From Unio delphinus (Eukaryota; Mollusca; Bivalvia; Unionida; Unionidae): DNA of 64,000 nucleotides. Location: contig JAQISU010000210.1 of the NCBI GenBank assembly GCA_029339505.1, forward strand, positions 16,507,501 through 16,571,500, read 5' to 3'. The notes under the pieces were generated by a model. The model saw only the letters and a program-made list of their open reading frames with translations, was not told where the DNA came from and searched no databases. Position numbers and translations under genes: made by a program. Positions 53,095-64,000 of this stretch are shown here, one piece after another; position 1 is the stretch's first letter; every line of letters begins with the position of its first letter.

Positions 53095-53245
53095 AAAAAC
53101 TGCGTTGTAACGAGCGATTTGTATGGATCAAAACTGTATTGTAACGAGTGATTTGTTTGGATCAAAACTGCATTGTAACGAGTGATTTGTATGGATCAAA
53201 ACCTGCATTGTAACGAGTGATTTGTATGGATCAAAACCTGCTCTT
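53095..53245 (+). repeat. 34-bp tandem repeat, about 4 copies
   Basis: Unit 'tgcattgtaacgagtgattt' then 'gtatggatcaaaac'. Confidence 0.9.
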
Positions 53246-53984
53246 ATTTATGTAGTATCAGTGTACTTAATAAATACCTTAATTTTGTGATTTAAATGAT
53301 CACGTGTCTCAAGCTTTCTGTTTTTCATTCCTTAAGGTTAATATCATTTTTTGTGAATTACTAAAATTATCTTATCTACACTTCAAAAGATGGAATGCAC
53401 AAGGTGTATCTCAATATATACATCATCTATACGTGAATAATGTGACCGTTCTTATTCTTGTTTGTGGTTTGTGGGGAGGGTTGTTAACAGTAACAGTTTC
53501 AAGGTTAATTCGTGCGCAGGTAAGTCTAAAAAAGTGCATTATTCAATAACAGATGATTTGTAGCTACCGTGGGCTGACGATATGACTGGAATTGAACCTG
53601 CACTTGTTTGGTAAAAGAACACCACATTCATCCCTGAATTACTGCTACCCCCATCTTATTCTATATAGGTATGCCTTTATAATTATGGAAATACGCTAAT
53701 TTAGATACGATGTGAATTCAAAAGCATTGCAAAATCTGACCAACATTATATAAGCACCAATATTACGAACGATAAAATGTAAATATGTCAAGAACTCTTC
53801 TGAAAAATAAATAGTAGTCTGAGCTAAACAATTTACAGGCGATGTTCATACGCTGCTTTGTATCAACATTGGTCAAGTATATATATCTAGACTTTCGGAG
53901 TCGGGCAATGAATAAGCATATAAAAGTATTATGCTGCTTTGTATCATATTCGATTGAGTTCTGATGTCTCCACTTCCGGTGTCG

Positions 53985-54280
53985 GTCAATGAATAAGCTA
54001 CACTAGTATGATTGGTAGTTATTATTTACCTTGGACCCGTACAAGTCATGACCGCCAACCAGAATAAGCTACACTAGTATGATTGGTAGTTTTTATTTAC
54101 CTTCGACCCGTACAAGTCATGACCGCCGACCAGAATAAGCTACACTAGTATGATTGGTAGTTATTATTTACCTTGAAACCGTACAAGTCATGACCGCCAA
54201 CCAGAATAAGATACACTAGTATGATTGGTAGTTATTATTTACCTTGAAACCGTACAAGTCATGACCGCCAACAAGAATTA
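53985..54280 (+). repeat. About 70-bp tandem repeat, four copies
   Basis: Unit with 'ataagctacactagtatgat', 'tggtagttattatttacctt', 'cgtacaagtcatgaccgcca'. Copies differ by a few bases. Confidence 0.92.
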
Positions 54281-54484
54281 AGTGTACCATATCAGACTGA
54301 ATTGAATTAATGGATACTCGATACATAACTGTACTTAGCGTAGATGTATCCTGTAAATGGTACTATTGTATAATTTAAAATGTCTACTAAATTTCCACTG
54401 TGTTGCTTGGATGTTGTCAATCTTACAAAAGGGGGAAAAGAATAATTAAAATAATAATTAAAAAGTCTGTACAGATTGTAATAG

Positions 54485-54489
<5 letters not shown>

Positions 54490-54580
<91 letters not shown>
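54490..54580 (+). repeat. (CA)n then (TA)n microsatellite
   Basis: About 19 CA units run directly into about 25 TA units. Confidence 0.97.
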
Positions 54581-54619
54581 GGTTTTCTATATTTATTGGT
54601 AAGTTACTTGACACAGAAT

Positions 54620-54802
54620 GGCTCCATAACTATGGTTTCCATCATTTCACATGCATTATCTCCATTACTATGGTTTCCATCATTTCACATGCATTATCTC
54701 CATTACTATGGTTTCCATCATTTCACATGCATTATCCCCATTACTATGGTTTCCATCATTTCACGTGCATTATCTCCATTACATGTACTGTGGTTTCCAT
54801 CA
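54620..54802 (+). repeat. Minisatellite, 38-bp unit, about 5 copies
   Basis: Unit 'actatggtttccatcatttc' then 'acatgcattatctccatt', very regular. Confidence 0.94.
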
Positions 54803-55332
54803 TGCGAGAAGTAATTTAGATTTACAATATAACTATTCTTTGGTGATGGTACACTTTCCCAAACTTTCACTCTTACCACTCAACAATTTAGGTTTAATGA
54901 GCAGATCAGTTTTCTATCTAGCACTGCATCAGATTCTACCCCACTGAAGACCGCTCTCCATTCACTCACCCCGTATGAAAATATCTAATTTATTTATTGC
55001 TATTATTTCATGGGTGTTGGTAAATTTCCATTCTGCATAAGTCTGATTTTCCCTCGACTTCGTCAGACATAGCCCAGTAATATACGGCATGAACCCAGTC
55101 AAGAATGTCGCCACATATGTCCTAACCCATCTTATCTCATTTTCGTTCATACACTTCTTATTTTGTTGGAAGGACCTCTAGACAATATCTGGAAGTATAA
55201 CGTAGGTATGTATTGTTTCGTTATGTAGTACATACTCTCAATCCGTGGGATGAAGGCGTATTAATGCATATCAGTAAAATTATACTTAACTTCAGTATGG
55301 TACCTAATTCATTTGTACCTCGAAAGGTGTAG

Positions 55333-55470
55333 CAATGTAAGATAATAAGCACTAAAACAACATGGACTGATCTTACAATGTAAGACATTAAGCATTAAAA
55401 CGACATGGACTGATCTTACAATGTAAGACATTAAACATTAAAACGACATGGACTGATCTTACAATGACAG
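55333..55470 (+). repeat. About 43-bp tandem repeat, three copies
   Basis: Unit 'aatgtaagacattaagcatt' then 'aaaacgacatggactgatcttac'-type sequence with minor changes. Confidence 0.88.
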
Positions 55471-56022
55471 ACTACACAAAATAATAATTTGAGGAGGCGA
55501 CGCCCAATAATGATTAATAACATTTACATAATATAGGACCCGGGGGACATTGATAAAGAAAATGAGCGAAATAAGGGGGAAAAATGGCTTCTTTATTCAA
55601 AGTATTTAAATATTACATAGCAAGAAACGACTTTATTACAATATCAAGCCCCAATGCATTTACTGGAACCTATGCAAACGGACATTCTAGTTCTAGTAAT
55701 AGAATGCAGATCTCAACAATGTCATTGAGACACACTGATCAGAGCCCAAAAAGTGGTTGATTGATAGAGCTTGGTAAAACAAGAACAGTTTGGAATATCT
55801 TCAACACTTTACGCAACTATCAGACTAATTTTTAGAAATAAACTGTATTGCAAGAAGGTTAAATTTGAATATTTACAACAGTAACCTGGGTTGAACGAAA
55901 TAAAGGCGCTCGGCAAGAATATGTTGACCTCTTTGTAAAACCGTTAACGTTATTAAGGTTAACAAACACAAACGATTACGAAAGTGGAACATTGTCAACT
56001 ATTATATTATGACAATGGAGTA

Positions 56023-56076
<54 letters not shown>

Positions 56077-56240
56077 GGCCTAATTGCGCTCCTGACATAA
56101 TCAATATTCTAAGTTTGCTGAGGTGGATACATAATATATTATAAATACTTGTCAAAAAGAAAGAATCTTTCAGATGCTCTTTCTGTCCCCCCCTCCCCTT
56201 CCCCCGCCACCGCCGTCTCCAATATAAAGGTCAGGTCAAG

Positions 56241-56288
<48 letters not shown>

Positions 56289-56896
56289 TCAATGTATCAA
56301 TAATATGGAACAATTGACAAGTCAAGAAATGCGTGAATATAAATTAGAGTATATATGAGGATTTTGAGTGTTTGATAACGAAAGATAACTCTAAATATTA
56401 AAATGAACTTCAGACAGGTTCCGCATCCATTTTCTATATGCGAAGCAGGAGTACAGTCAAGACAACGATGATGCATTCAGCTACCGACTCTGACGACGAT
56501 CTGTTTATTCCAGGTATTGTCTTTCCTGTATTGGTAACGATAAATATACAGAACCATTAGTCAGTCATACTCCAACAGTTATTGCAAAGTATTTAAAATT
56601 GTAAAATATCAGATCAGAGAAATACCAGTAAATAGTGAGATGACGACACACGGACGGACAGCAAACTTTAAATTGAGTGCTGAACATTTAGTAATACAAG
56701 ACTTATAATATCAACCTAATGAATTCCATCGTGCCCGGTAATTGGTTTACAATAGGTCAAAGTAATATTTACATAATATAATAACCGTTATAAAGACTGA
56801 TGGACAGGTGAACTGTACACCAGGTTTGGTACAGCATTTAATTTGACAAGAAAGAAATAATCGGCTAAATGATGCATATGGCAAGTTCTTAATTTT

Positions 56897-56938
<42 letters not shown>

Positions 56939-57100
56939 ATTATTTATTATAAGACTAAATCTGTAATATGACTCAATGACCTGGTTATCGAACAAAACAA
57001 AGAATTGCCGATGCCTAGGACGATGAAGGCTTACTCTGATTCATAGAAATTTGAAGGACATTAATTGATAAAAACAGAATAAAGTAACGTGTTTGGCATT
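55471..57100. other. Non-coding with microsatellites
   Basis: Includes (CTAT)n at 56024-56076, (TA)n at 56243-56284 and (GA)n at 56899-56938. No gene is supported. Confidence 0.5.
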
Positions 57101-57104
57101 TTGG

Positions 57105-57615
57105 ACATTCGTAATATGCTTGATGTCATTATATGGTCATATCAATATGCTAGATGTCATTATATGACCATATCAATATGCTTGATGTCATTATATGGTC
57201 ATATCAATATACTTGATGTCATATCAAGATGTTTGATGTTATTCTATGGTCATATCAATATACTTGATGTCATATCAAGATGTTTGTTGTCATTATATGG
57301 CCATATCAATATGCTTGATGTCATTATATAGTCATATCAATATGCTAGATGTCATTATATGGTCATATCAATATGCTAGATGTCATTATATGGTCATATC
57401 AATATACTTGATGTCATATCAAGATGTTTGATGTCATTATATGGCCATATCAATATGCTTGATGTCATTATATGGCCTTTCAATATGCTAGATGTCATTA
57501 TATAGCCATATCAATATGCTTGATGTCATTATATGGCCATATCAATATGCTTGATGTCATTATATGGCCATATCAATATGCTTGATGTCATTATATGGCC
57601 ATATCAATATGACCA
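57105..57615 (+). repeat. Minisatellite, 30-bp unit, about 17 copies
   Basis: Unit 'catatcaatatgcttgatgt' then 'cattatatgg'. Some units lack the last 10 bases. Confidence 0.93.
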
Positions 57616-57649
57616 TGTTAGTATCCTTCATGTCATTATGCGAATATGC

Positions 57650-57960
57650 ATTAAATCTGACGGAATCAATATATTACTTAACTCTAAAAAGGAATGACTG
57701 GAATCATTATATTACTTAATTCTAATAAGTTATAACTGCAATCATCATGTTACTTAATTCTAATAAGGAATGACTGGAATCATGATATTACTTAACTCTA
57801 ATAAGGAATGATTGGAATCATCATATTACTTAACTCTAATAAGGAATGACTGGAATCATGATATTACTTAACTCTGATAAGGAATGATTGGAATCATGAT
57901 ATTACTTAACTCTAATAAGGAATGATTGGAATCATCATATTACTTAACTCTAATCAGGAC
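57650..57960 (+). repeat. Minisatellite, 38-bp unit, about 8 copies
   Basis: Unit 'attacttaactctaataagg' then 'aatgactggaatcatcat', next to the 30-bp array but unrelated to it. Confidence 0.93.
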
Positions 57961-58277
57961 GCATCATTTGTATATCATTAGGACATATTGCGATGAAATG
58001 TTATTCGAATGTTAGGATACGCTACAAGCCTTATATGTCCTCTCATTCATCCTTGCAGTGTATATGATAAATGTAGGTAAACCTTTTTTGGAGAGATCTC
58101 TAATAGTTTAAAATCCAAAAATCCTTGTACCGTTGACTGAAAATTCCTATGACAGTTATTATAATTGTAACTCTATAAGTGGTAACCGGAATATGTACAT
58201 GTATAGCTAGAACACATATAATATAATCATATGGTTTCGTAGACAGGTTAAACTCTGGTTGCCTTTACCTATACCAT

Positions 58278-58433
<156 letters not shown>

Positions 58434-58531
58434 TTCATAGGTACAGCAGCAGATCTGTGCCATTTTATCATTGTCACAGTGTAGTTATAAATGTACAGAA
58501 ACCTCAGCGAATTTCATTTCATATTACGTAC

Positions 58532-58879
58532 TTGGTATGGTAACATCAGTGAAGAGTTCCGTGCTGATGGTTCTTTGGTCGAATTCGTGGTATACTCTCA
58601 CAGATAGATTTCCCATCAGTTGCTTGAACAGCCTATCAGCATGGCTTGTAAGGTTACTTGTGTCAATAACGATATGTGTGTTACCCATGCTGAGCTTAAT
58701 TATTTGTGACCAGATATCCAATGAGAACTGGTCTGGATATTTTTTCCCCTTAATGTACCAGTCATATCGAAGGTTTCCCTGCTCCAAAGCATCTGTTTGA
58801 GCCGAGATCGTAAAATTGATGATGTCCCCTGGCTGCACCTTATGCTTATATGGTAAACCACTCAAGATGTTGATTGGAT
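58532..58879 (-). CDS. Second Ig-type adhesion gene, large exon
   Basis: A 348-bp minus-strand exon with acceptor 'attattacag' and donor 'aa|gtacgt'. It is taken up in phase 1 from the exon at 59146-59316 (split Asp codon) and leaves in phase 1. The peptide is extracellular-like: [26 protein letters not shown], then a long T-S-N-L-T stretch with potential N-glycosylation sites (N-F-T, N-L-T, N-L-S). The V-Q-P-G-D and W-Y-I-K features suit an Ig or fibronectin-like beta-sandwich domain in an L1/neuroglian-type protein. The cysteine pair of a standard Ig domain is not obvious. Confidence 0.78.
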
Positions 58880-58881
58880 CT

Positions 58882-58914
<33 letters not shown>

Positions 58915-58962
58915 TAATAATAATAATGATATAATAATAATAATGATGATGATATTAGTAAT

Positions 58963-59019
<57 letters not shown>

Positions 59020-59030
59020 GTAATATAAAT
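58880..59030 (+). repeat. (AAT)n microsatellite in the intron
   Basis: Imperfect AAT repeats, starting at the splice acceptor of the exon at 58532-58879 and extending upstream (in gene direction). Confidence 0.95.
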
Positions 59031-59145
59031 GAAGTTTCAAAATTAAAGAAAAAATTAAAATTTGTTGACTTTTAACTGCAAAATATGCACTTTTAAACTT
59101 AAAAATGAAGGAGAGTTATTACTTGTAAATTTGACTCATGCTTAC

Positions 59146-59316
59146 CGAGTACTGTGAGGCATACATCCCCAAATGTGATCCCCACAATGTCTGGTTTTGG
59201 ATTCGGGCCGTACTCTCGGAAATTATACACAAGACACTGCAGACACATTGTGTCAGTCTTCTTTACATTTAGAATTGTCATCTGTCTTAAATCAGCTGAG
59301 AAATGAAACTTGTTGT
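59146..59316 (-). CDS. Second Ig-type adhesion gene, exon with Ig end-strand
   Basis: 171 bp, acceptor 'cttttatccag', donor 'g|gtaagc'. The first two bases complete a split Asp codon left by either microexon. The peptide has F-H-F-S-A-D-L, M-T-I-L-N-V, K-K-T-D-T-M-C-L-Q-C and ends V-C-L-T-V-L. The pattern T-I-L-N-V...D-T-x-x-x-x-C is the E-to-F strand part of an Ig domain, just before the G strand. Intron phases on both sides are 1, as is usual for adhesion-molecule domain boundaries. Confidence 0.82.
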
Positions 59317-59448
59317 CTGGATAAAAGAAATAGATGAAGCAAGTAAATAAATAAATGGAACAAGTAAATACATAAACGGAACAAGTGAATGAGAAAATAT
59401 CACATAACAGTGAAGAACAATATATGTGCCAATGCCTGAACTTTTTAC

Positions 59449-59478
59449 CTAGGCAATCATATGGAATATCTTCTGGCT
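59449..59478 (-). CDS. Candidate 30-bp microexon
   Basis: Ends at a donor G|GTAAAA and would encode P-E-D-I-P-Y-D-C-L in the phase needed to join the exon at 59146-59316. The acceptor (aaatttag) has a poor pyrimidine tract, so this is less certain than the 24-bp microexon upstream. It borders the 24-bp minisatellite. Confidence 0.38.
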   Translation of the reverse strand, partial: SQKIFHMIA

Positions 59479-59514
59479 CTAAATTTAACTTGATATTATC
59501 CAAACCATTCAATG

Positions 59515-61925
59515 AAGTCCAGTCTAAACAATGCCATGTTGTCTAGTCTAAACCATTCCATGTAGTCTAATCTAAACAATTCCATGTTGTCTAGTCTAAA
59601 CAATTCCATTTTGTCTAGTTAAACCATTCCATATTGTCTAGTCTAAACAATTCCATGTTGTCTAGTCTAAATAATTCCATGTTGTCTAGTTTGAATAATT
59701 CCCTGTTGTCTAGTCCAAACAATTCCATGTTGTCTAGTCTAAAAAATTCCATGTTGTCTAGTCCAAACAATTCCATGTTGTCTAGTCCAAACAATTCCAT
59801 GTTGTCTAGTTTAAATAATTCCATGTTGTCTAGTCTAAACAATTCCATGTTGTTTAGTCTAAATAATTACATGGTGTCTAGTCTAAATAATTCCATGTTG
59901 TCTAAACCATTCCATGTTGTCTAGTCCAAACAATTCCATCTTGTCTAGTCTAAATAATTTCATGTTGTCTAGTCCAAACAATTCCATGTTGTCTAAATCA
60001 TTCCATGTTGTCTAAACCATTCCATGTTGTCTAGTCCAAACAATCCCATTTTGTCTAGTCTAAATAATTCCATGTTGTCTAGTCTAAACAATTCCATGTT
60101 GTCTAAATCATTCCATGTTGTCTAGTCTACATAATTTCATGTTGTCTAGTCTAAATAATTCCATGTTGTCTAAGCCATTCCATGTTGTCTAGTCCAAACA
60201 ATTCCATGTTGTCTAGTCTAAATAACTGCTTGTTGTCTAGTCCAAACAAGTCCATGTTGTCTAGTCCAAACAATTCCATGTTGTCTAGTCTAAACAATTC
60301 CATGTTGTCTAGTCTAAACAGTTCCATGTTGTCTAGTCTAAACCATTCCATGTTGTCTAGTCCAAACAATTAAATGTTGTCTAGTCTAAACATTCCATGT
60401 TGTCTAGTCCAAACAATTCCATGTTGTCTAGTCAAAACCATTCCATGCTGTCTAGTCAAGACGATTCCATGTTGTCTAAACAATTCCATATTGTCTAGTC
60501 CAAATAATTCCATGTTTTCTAGTCTAAACCATTCCATGTTATCTAGTCTAAACCATTCCATGTTGTCTAGTGCAAACAAATCCATGCTGTCTAGTCTAGA
60601 CCATTCCATGTTGTCTAGTCTAAACCATTCCATGTTGTCTAGTCCAAACAATTCCATGTTGTCTAGTCTAAACCATTCCATGTTCTCTAGTCTAAACCAT
60701 TCGATGTTGTCTAGTCTAAACCATTCCATGTTGTCTAGTCTAAACCATTCCATGTTGTCTAGTCTAAACAATTCCATGTTGTCTAGTCTAAACCATTCGA
60801 TGTTGTCTAGCCTAACCCATTCGATGTTGTCTAGTCTGAACCATTCCATGTTGTCTAGTCTAAACCATTCCATGTTGTTTAGTCCAAACCATTCCATGTT
60901 GTCTAGTCCAAACAATTCCATGTTGTCGAGTCCAAACAATTCCATGTTGTCTAGTCTAAACCATTCCATGTTGTCTAGCCTAACCCATTCCATGTTGTCT
61001 AGTCTAACAATTTCCATGTTGTCTAGTCTAAACCATTCCATGTTGTTTAGTCCAAACAACTCCATGTTCTCTAGTCCAAACAATTCCATGTTGTCTAGTC
61101 TAAATAATTCCATGTTGTCTAGTCTAAACATTTCCATGTTGTCTAGTCTAAGCCATTTTATGTTGTCTAGTCTAAACCATTCCATGTTGTCTAGTCTAAA
61201 CATTTCCACGTTGTCTAGTCTAAACCATTCCATGTTGTCTAGTCCAAACAATTCCATGTAGTCTAATCTAAACAATTCCATGTAGTCTAGTCCAAACAAT
61301 TCCATGTTGTCTAGTCTAAATAATTCCATGTTGTCTAGTCCAAACAATTCCATGTTGTCTAGTCCAAACAATTCCATATTGTCTAGTCTAAACAATTCCA
61401 TGTTGTTTAGTCAAAACCATTCCATGTTGTCTAGTCCAAACAATTCCATATTGTCTAAACAATCCCATGTTGTCTAGTCCAAACAATTAGATGTTGTCTA
61501 GTCTAAACCATTCCATGTTATCTAGTCCAAACAATTCCATGTTATCTAAACAATTCAATGTTGTCTAGTCCAAATAATTCCATGTAGTCTAATCTAAACA
61601 ATTTCATGTTGTCTAGTCTATACAATTCCATGTTGTCTAGTCTAAACCGTTCCATGTTGTCTAGTCCAAACAATTCCATGTTATCTAAACAATTCAATGT
61701 TTTCTAGTCCAAATAATTCCATGTAGTCTAATCTAAACAATTTCATGCTGTCTAGTCTAAACCATTCCATATTGTCTAGTCCGAACAATTCAATGTTGTC
61801 TAGTCTATACAATTCCATGTTGTCTAGTCTAAACCATTCCATGTTGTCTAGTCCAAACAATTCCATGTTGTCTAGTCTAAACCATTCCATGCTGTCTAGT
61901 CTGAACAATTCCATTTTGTCAAGTG
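59515..61925 (+). repeat. Large minisatellite, 24-bp unit, about 100 copies
   Basis: Unit 'tgttgtctagtctaaacaattcca' (24 bases: 'tgttgtctagtc' plus 'taaacaattcca') with frequent variants 'ccaaacaa', 'taaaccat' and 8-10 base deletions. Because 24 is a multiple of three, long open frames exist on both strands (343 codons minus, 295 codons plus). They are repeat products in an intron. Confidence 0.96.
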
Positions 61926-62237
61926 AGCTTTCAATATCTAGGGGTGTAAAGCTTGTTTGGTATTTTCCTTTTTACAGACGAAATCCGAAAACAAAGAGAG
62001 TACCATTTTCTACAATGGAAGCAATTATTAATCTACAAATAAAACTAAATAAAAGCAGGACAGGACAAATCTTGAACACTGAGGTTAATAAAGTAACAGA
62101 TGGAAATGGATGTTACCAACACAAACATATATTCCAAATTGATTACAACAAAACTTTTGTCAAATCAGAATCTGCAGAATTGATTAATTTGATTTAGGAA
62201 TTGAGCTGGTAGATACATATAAATATTAAAAACTCAC

Positions 62238-62261
62238 CTATCACTTTTTCTGGGTCATATG
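62238..62261 (-). CDS. 24-bp microexon of the second Ig-type gene
   Basis: Acceptor 'tttgtatttacag' and donor 'g|gtgagt' are both strong. The 24 bases encode Y-D-P-E-K-V-I with 2 bases before and 1 after. This phase fits directly onto the exon at 59146-59316, or onto the candidate 30-bp microexon. L1-family genes are known for very short alternative exons. Confidence 0.6.
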
Positions 62262-63640
62262 CTGTAAATACAAAAAAGGAGAAAAACATTAAACATTTCC
62301 TCCTGAATTAACTTAAATAGACAAACCTAAATAGATGTGCATATTCTAAATCAGGGGTCTTGATCATGTGGTTATTAGGCCGTATGCAGCCCATCAGTCT
62401 GTATAATGTGGCTCGTAAAAATATTGAGTTGCAAGGTGTCATGAGAGATGACAAGGTTGGTGTGGCCTTTGGGCTGATGAAAAAGCCCTCATGTGGCCCT
62501 TGGGCTGATGAAAATTCCCTCATGTGGCCCTTGGGCCAATGAAAAAGCCCTCATGTGGCCCTTGGTGTGGTCTGAGTTTGAGATCCCTGTTCTATATGTT
62601 CTGATTTTAGAAATGATGAGTGATTAGATTTTTAACATGATTAATTCAATATATTGGATTTAAATAAATATGTGCTTATTCTATTGTTAAGTGTTCTGCT
62701 TTTCTCTTAAAACAATGCTATAAAATGACACCAGTTATGCTGACATGAAAAAAAAAATTGAAACAAAATCAATATTGACTGCCCACTACCCAATACTATC
62801 GCTGGTATGTAGTTACATATTATGGAAACAATACATAATTGGAATGGGATTGTAGTTAATTAATGAATAAAAAGTTCAAAACACAGCGGCTTAGATCATC
62901 CTTAGAGTACAATGATAAAAGAACATCTCACTGCTTATCTGTACCAGACATTGGTTATCCATTCGATCCAGAATCAAACACAAAATTTTTTGTTCTCAGT
63001 GCTACGTTTCACTGAGGACTCCAGACCATCATACTTATCTGGCCTCACCCATGTGTATACACCAGCAAGATACTTACGCTCCTCTTCTGACAATCATATA
63101 CTCATTAATCCCACCATGAAAACGAAGTCATATGGACATTATTTTGCATAGCAGGGCCCAGTAATATGAAACAAATTGTCCATTGAAACTAGACAAAAAA
63201 ACAGTGATCCCTTTCAAGAGTGCTCTTACAGCTCAACTTAATCAACTGCAAGAACAAAATTAAGAAGCTAATAATGTTTCCTACCTTAAATATTTTCAGC
63301 ATGTTTTTTTAATGTTTTCTAATTTCATGGTGTTTTTGTGGCTTGTTTTGTTTTCTGCACTCATATCATTATAGATGTTGTAAAGCACTTAAGAGCTTCT
63401 AAAGATTAGGCACTATACAAAATTATTCTTATTATAAAACACTGTATTTTGATTGATATTAGATATGAATACATGCCAACCCCTGACGAGGAAATGGCGT
63501 AATCCAAGTGGTCAGAAAGCGGAATCCAGCCTGAAAAAGCGTAATCCACAAAGAAAATGCTAAATTTTCAATAAACAACGATTATTTGCCCATCTCGTCT
63601 TTTAACATCCTTTACGGTTTCAAGTTTTCATATGTAGCAC
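62262..63640. other. Intron, no exon seen
   Basis: It includes a three-copy 31-bp repeat at 62454-62570 ('gtggcccttgggctgatgaa'). An inverted copy of the 'tatagcgc' repeat end lies at 63370-63435. The rest is AT-rich without a supported gene. Confidence 0.5.
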
Positions 63641-63990
63641 TTTTAGCTTTACACACATCGACTAGAAACCATCTTGACTTTTAGCGCTAAATTGTTTACT
63701 TCTTTCCACACGGCCAGAAATAGATGGCATGTGATGCTGTCATCATCATAATCAGTCTCTTGACCTAGTGTGGTCGTAGAGGCACTGTGGTGCTGAACAT
63801 CTGACCAGTTCCCTCTACTTGACTCGATCATATGCCAATAGCTGTGTCTGTGCAAAACTTTTCCTGGTCCATTCTGTGATGTTGTCACTCCACCTTTTTC
63901 TCTGTCTACCTCTCCTTCTACCACATTGGACACTACACTGCAGTACTGTTCTGGATAGACTGTTGGCTCTAGTGACATGGCCATACCATT
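63640..63990 (-). pseudogene. Possible LINE C-terminal remnant
   Basis: The minus-strand frame has W-S-D-V-Q-H-H-S-A-S-T and R-G-N-W-S-D-V after a Gly/Arg-poor stretch. The order resembles the post-RT tail of a LINE ORF2 in decayed form. The match is weak and other origins are possible. Confidence 0.35.
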
Positions 63991-64000
63991 TCAGCTTTCT

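Noticed and set aside
60370..61401. Long open frames on both strands in the 24-bp array (343 and 295 codons)
   Set aside because: The unit length is a multiple of three and contains no stop in these frames. The products are pure repeats on both strands and lie in an intron.

Overview
The window looks like genomic DNA from an invertebrate animal, probably a mollusc or another lophotrochozoan. It is AT-rich and dominated by introns, tRNA-derived SINEs, minisatellites and microsatellites. The recognisable host coding sequence is short exons with matching GT-AG junctions. No species can be named from the sequence alone.

Left region (1-25388). Three minus-strand exons (7267-7324, 3115-3220, 762-947) join in phase into a signal peptide plus a first immunoglobulin domain. 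This is the 5' end of an Ig-superfamily cell-adhesion or secreted gene that runs off the left edge. Its introns and upstream DNA hold two SINE families (here SINE-A and SINE-B), an hAT-like MITE nested in a SINE-B copy, a second palindromic MITE nested in a dispersed repeat, a LINE 3' fragment and several minisatellites.

Centre (25389-41786). This is a complete 16.4-kb Polinton/Maverick element (adintovirus-type, virus-like). It has 214-bp terminal inverted repeats that look identical by eye and a TATTG target duplication (possibly TTATTG). The left half is a leftward block of virion genes: capsid-type proteins, membrane hairpin protein, adenain-like protease and double-jelly-roll capsid protein. 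Most carry a shared AATTGAAAA-type motif 10-18 nt before the ATG. The right half holds the replication and integration genes: HNH endonuclease, zinc protein, protein-primed PolB fused to a broken helicase, retrovirus-type integrase, phospholipase A2, a zinc-ribbon protein and the packaging ATPase. A 1.4-kb non-coding segment with hairpins, direct repeats and tRNA-like sequence lies between the halves. Notable features are a canonical A AAA AAC slippery heptamer linking the zinc-ribbon gene to a phospholipase frame that has no ATG, five 60-bp in-frame repeats at the PolB N terminus, loss of most of the helicase, and a tandem duplication that copied the start of one virion gene. A 40-codon fragment of another Polinton's gene lies just outside the left end.

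Right region (41787-64000). A decayed LINE (endonuclease and reverse transcriptase, minus strand) follows the element. Then come SINEs, a two-copy dispersed repeat and many minisatellites, several with 38-bp units. At 58.5-62.3 kb minus-strand exons of a second Ig-type adhesion gene appear, all in compatible phases and including one or two microexons. A 2.4-kb array of a 24-bp repeat sits in the intron between the microexons.
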